A DNA stretch of 8,079 bases from Bacteroidota bacterium. GTDB lineage: Bacteria > Bacteroidota > Bacteroidia > Chitinophagales > Chitinophagaceae. The stretch spans positions 1-8,079 of the forward strand of contig JAFAGE010000055.1 of the NCBI GenBank assembly GCA_023423015.1, in the 5' to 3' direction. A model generated the notes under the pieces. That model had not been told where the DNA came from. It was given only the letters and a program-made list of their open reading frames with translations, and made no database searches. The position numbers and the translations under genes were made by a program. This document shows positions 5,216 to 8,079 of this stretch, piece by piece (position 1 is the first letter of the stretch; the number at the start of each line of letters is the position of its first letter).

Positions 5216-8079
5216 TTACCAGGCTCCTGCTTCAGCAAGTAACTGGTATGTACTATCCTGCTTCACAACATCAGGTACAGATGTACTTTCACCCTTTATA
5301 GCGGAAATACTCCAGTTGATCAATGCATTTTCGGGATGCTTTTCCAGCTTTGACTGCAGGTATTTCAGGGCCTTTTCTTTCTCACCAAGCTTTGTCATAG
5401 CGATTGCGGTGATATGATCGGTTACAGAAGGCTGGCCTGATGCTGGATTTATTCCCTTATCAACTACTTTTTGCAGGGAGGCATTTGCTGCGGTAGTATT
5501 TTTCTGGCGATTGTGTACCACATACGTTAACCAATCCTGCACACGCTCATCAAGATCATCTTCGTAGGGTTTACCCGATCCCAATTGCTCAGGCCATTCA
5601 CGCGAGGCATTGATGTATGACAATGCATTTTTGAACTTACCATTCTTCATTTGCTGTGCAGCGAGCATCAACTTTACATCGCGGTATAAGATCCGTCCAC
5701 CGGTTGCTCCCTCGTTTGGTAACACATTTAACTGGGAAAGCAGTTTATCTGCAGCTCCATATTCCTTGTTTTGCATGAGAGCCCTCGCATATAACATTCC
5801 AATTACATAGCTGGAAGGATGCTTCCTATATTCAGCAGCTGCCTCATTCCTTGCATCTGCGATATTACCAATAGAAAGATAGTGTTCTATGAGTGCACGG
5901 CCATATCGCCACTGGGTTCCATCGAGTTCTTTTGCCCGTTTCAGATCGGCCAACACTCTGGTACTATCAGCCTTTGCATAGAATTTTGCACGGGCAGCAT
6001 AGAAGGGCGCGTATTGAGGATTGTTTCCACATGCATCAAATAGTGATCTTGCTGCTTCCAGATCATTGTTGTTCCAGCGGACCAGTGCCAGCTGGTATTT
6101 CAGAAACCAATGTTCATTTTTCTCGCTTAAACTGATAAGCATCTCTGCAGTTTCGTGCCGGAAGGGATGAGTGAGATCGGGTTGAAGGTTCGCGAATTCC
6201 GGAACTTCATTTTTCAGGTATGTCCGCCAGCACTGAACCTCCCAGTTGTTGCCTGCCAGTTCCAACACCTGTAAAGCATCACCATTCCTGCCTGCGTTGT
6301 AATACCAGGCTGCCAATTCCAGGAATGTCTGGTGAGGCATTTCATTGTTTACAGTTGAAGTAAACTTTGCTTTATCGGTTCCGCTTTGTATAACCATCCG
6401 CTCAAAATTGGCGAAATGGTTCAACGGATCTATCGATGATAGTGAATCGAGAGCAGCCCGATATTCCTTTTCCTTTTTCAAATCGCGAAAGGTTACAGCC
6501 AGGATCTGGTATGCATCTATGGCAGCACGGTTGGCATCAATGCTCTTGTATGCAAATTCAATAGCCCTGTTATAAAACTTTTCGCGGTGATAAATTGTTG
6601 CAAGCCTTGTAAATGATGCGCTCCGGAATTCGACAGACTGCGAGGCAATTGCATATCCATCTTTCGCATCAGTTATCCTGCCAGTTATTTCGTTGATCAA
6701 ACCATAGTAGAAATTGGCCGCAGGATCATAAGCATCGATTGACAATGCATGCTTTGCTGATTTCAAAGCAACATCGTATTTCATTTGCCTATACATCAAC
6801 ATGGCATAATCTGCAAGAGCCGGAAGGTAGTTGGAATCCTTTTCCAGCGCAGCCTCCAGTTTTTCTTCCGCAGGTGTGTACATGCGCTGCCTGATAAACT
6901 CCTTACCCTGGATATACAATCCTTGTGCAGTGTTCCAATCGAATGATGCAGGCGAGGCAAATGGCCTGGAAAGATTGCCGGCATCCGGGGCAGCATCGAA
7001 CTCCAGCTTACCTCTACCAATCTGAACACGCAAATCGTCGCGGTTACCGGCAAATGATACTGAATCTGCGAACACCTGTAGTGTTTTCAATTGGATACGG
7101 CGCTGATAAATTTTTTCTTCTTTGTTATAAATAGTCAGCGTGTCATCTATTGGCTGTACAGCATTGAAATAAACGGCAAGTTTCCCATTATTGTTGGTTA
7201 CGTTTACCGCACCATATTCTGAAGCAGCAACAAACCCTTTTGTATTCTTTACGGGATACCAGTATTCCGTCCATGTGTCTGTAGCATGAGGCGCAAACCC
7301 ACGATTTTTAAACGGCGTAAACGAACTCTGTTCCGCAGGTTGATTGAACAGGCGGCCACTTTGCACTTCTACGTATTGCCCATCCTGGTCGCTAAGCAAC
7401 TTCTCCCATATCATACCTTCACGCGACAATCCCCAGATCCAGATCTTCTTTCCCGCTTTATCATCATAGGTGGAATAGCGTGCCATTCCGAAATCCTCAT
7501 TGTGGTAATATCCACCCCAGAAATTGGCATGCTTACCAAATACATGGTACGACTTGTATGATCCGAAATCATTGTTTTTATAGAACGAAAGATCGCGGCC
7601 TTTTTCATCTACGGGCCAATTGGCGTATTCGCCTGCATGGCCGATGTATTTTGTTCCCGGAAATACGAATTGAAGATCGTCTGCTGCACGCAAAGCACCA
7701 TTCATCCAGTGGTAATAAGGTTGCTCAAACGGCGATGCGTTGTACCAGGTAGAATGTGTGGTAAAATAAGCCCGGTCTTTTTTCAGGTTTATCTCCATTC
7801 GCCATACGCTCCGGGTTAACAGGTCGAGCACACCGACCACGCAACTCACGCTGCCATCTTTCTTTTTGATTACCGTGTAGTCAACCGGAGTGGCACAGTT
7901 GGGTGTGTGTCCAACAATACCATAATTCGGTTCAAGACCTCCGCTTGTCCAGGGCCCGCGCATAGCTACATCGCGGAATTTCACCACCTGGTTATAATAA
8001 ATAAAAGATTTGTTGGTAGATTTTTCAAACGCTGCCCAGATCTTACCCCCAATTTCCGGCAATACCATTACCCTTATGT
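5216..8079 (-). CDS. DUF5107 domain protein with C-terminal TPR repeats; N-terminus beyond the window edge
   Basis: The frame is open from the right edge to a TAA at 5216-5218 (about 954 visible codons). The first ATG in the window (8068) is probably not the start: three in-frame codons before it are also open, and the sequence there (MVLPEIGGKIW) is already inside the conserved domain, which normally begins some tens of residues earlier. Counting from that ATG, the DUF5107-like region (about 1-300) has RGPWTSGG (37-44), Glu46, GHTP (53-56), YYHWMN (118-123), YVEVQSGRLFNQ (232-243) and WTEYWYPV (266-273). It is rich in Trp, Tyr and Phe, as in sugar-binding beta-sandwich proteins. A linker with beta-strands follows. 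From about 378 come helical TPR-type repeats of about 34 residues (clearest at 378-545), continuing less regularly to about 925. No enzymatic activity is established for the family to my knowledge. A link to carbohydrate handling is inference from the aromatic beta-sandwich character. Export cannot be judged without the N-terminus. Confidence 0.88.
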   Translation of the reverse strand, partial: IRVMVLPEIGGKIWAAFEKSTNKSFIYYNQVVKFRDVAMRGPWTSGGLEPNYGIVGHTPNCATPVDYTVIKKKDGSVSCVVGVLDLLTRSVWRMEINLKKDRAYFTTHSTWYNASPFEQPYYHWMNGALRAADDLQFVFPGTKYIGHAGEYANWPVDEKGRDLSFYKNNDFGSYKSYHVFGKHANFWGGYYHNEDFGMARYSTYDDKAGKKIWIWGLSREGMIWEKLLSDQDGQYVEVQSGRLFNQPAEQSSFTPFKNRGFAPHATDTWTEYWYPVKNTKGFVAASEYGAVNVTNNNGKLAVYFNAVQPIDDTLTIYNKEEKIYQRRIQLKTLQVFADSVSFAGNRDDLRVQIGRGKLEFDAAPDAGNLSRPFASPASFDWNTAQGLYIQGKEFIRQRMYTPAEEKLEAALEKDSNYLPALADYAMLMYRQMKYDVALKSAKHALSIDAYDPAANFYYGLINEITGRITDAKDGYAIASQSVEFRSASFTRLATIYHREKFYNRAIEFAYKSIDANRAAIDAYQILAVTFRDLKKEKEYRAALDSLSSIDPLNHFANFERMVIQSGTDKAKFTSTVNNEMPHQTFLELAAWYYNAGRNGDALQVLELAGNNWEVQCWRTYLKNEVPEFANLQPDLTHPFRHETAEMLISLSEKNEHWFLKYQLALVRWNNNDLEAARSLFDACGNNPQYAPFYAARAKFYAKADSTRVLADLKRAKELDGTQWRYGRALIEHYLSIGNIADARNEAAAEYRKHPSSYVIGMLYARALMQNKEYGAADKLLSQLNVLPNEGATGGRILYRDVKLMLAAQQMKNGKFKNALSYINASREWPEQLGSGKPYEDDLDERVQDWLTYVVHNRQKNTTAANASLQKVVDKGINPASGQPSVTDHITAIAMTKLGEKEKALKYLQSKLEKHPENALINWSISAIKGESTSVPDVVKQDSTYQLLAEAGAW

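Noticed and set aside
1..8079. CRISPR array, tRNA, insertion sequence, phage or toxin-antitoxin genes
   Set aside because: No spaced direct repeats, cloverleaf-like sequence, transposase motifs or terminal inverted repeats were seen by eye. Coding and composition look uniform across the window.

Overview
The window looks like chromosomal DNA of a Bacteroidota bacterium, most likely a Chitinophagaceae-like soil or aquatic lineage. The evidence is a Bacteroidota-style lipoprotein signal (Cys followed by Lys-Lys-Asp), a two-domain outer-membrane beta-barrel protein of the carboxypeptidase-regulatory/plug/barrel type, a DUF5107-TPR protein, and TAnnTTTG-type promoter boxes with no Shine-Dalgarno sequence at the starts. 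The taxonomic call is inference from gene content; no rRNA or marker gene is present.

Layout, left to right. Positions 1-510 (minus) hold the N-terminal 170 codons of a lipoprotein esterase/peptidase of the alpha/beta-hydrolase fold, cut by the left edge. Positions 511-780 are a divergent intergenic region that contains a small inverted repeat, a convincing plus-strand intrinsic terminator (716-749) with no gene upstream of it on that strand, and a TACCTTTG promoter box (758-765). Positions 781-2076 (plus) encode a type II NADH dehydrogenase. It converges, with only 7 bp between stop codons, on a small VOC/glyoxalase-fold protein (2084-2473, minus). Upstream of that, on the same strand, are an 860-residue outer-membrane beta-barrel receptor-like protein (2520-5102) and a DUF5107-TPR protein of at least 954 codons (5216 to the right edge) whose N-terminus lies outside the window. 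A probable terminator sits between those last two genes (5165-5211).

How they might work together. The NADH dehydrogenase is a housekeeping respiratory enzyme and stands alone. The minus-strand run DUF5107-TPR, barrel, VOC protein could be a loose transcription group, but the 113-bp gap with a terminator-like hairpin argues that the DUF5107 gene and the barrel gene are separate units. The barrel and VOC genes (46-bp gap, no terminator seen) may be read together. No SusD-like partner, glycoside hydrolase of a recognised family, sigma/anti-sigma pair, CRISPR, tRNA, transposase or phage gene was seen.

The least explained signal is the 600-750 stretch ahead of the NADH dehydrogenase gene, a candidate small RNA or attenuated leader. 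The least understood protein is the DUF5107-TPR gene.
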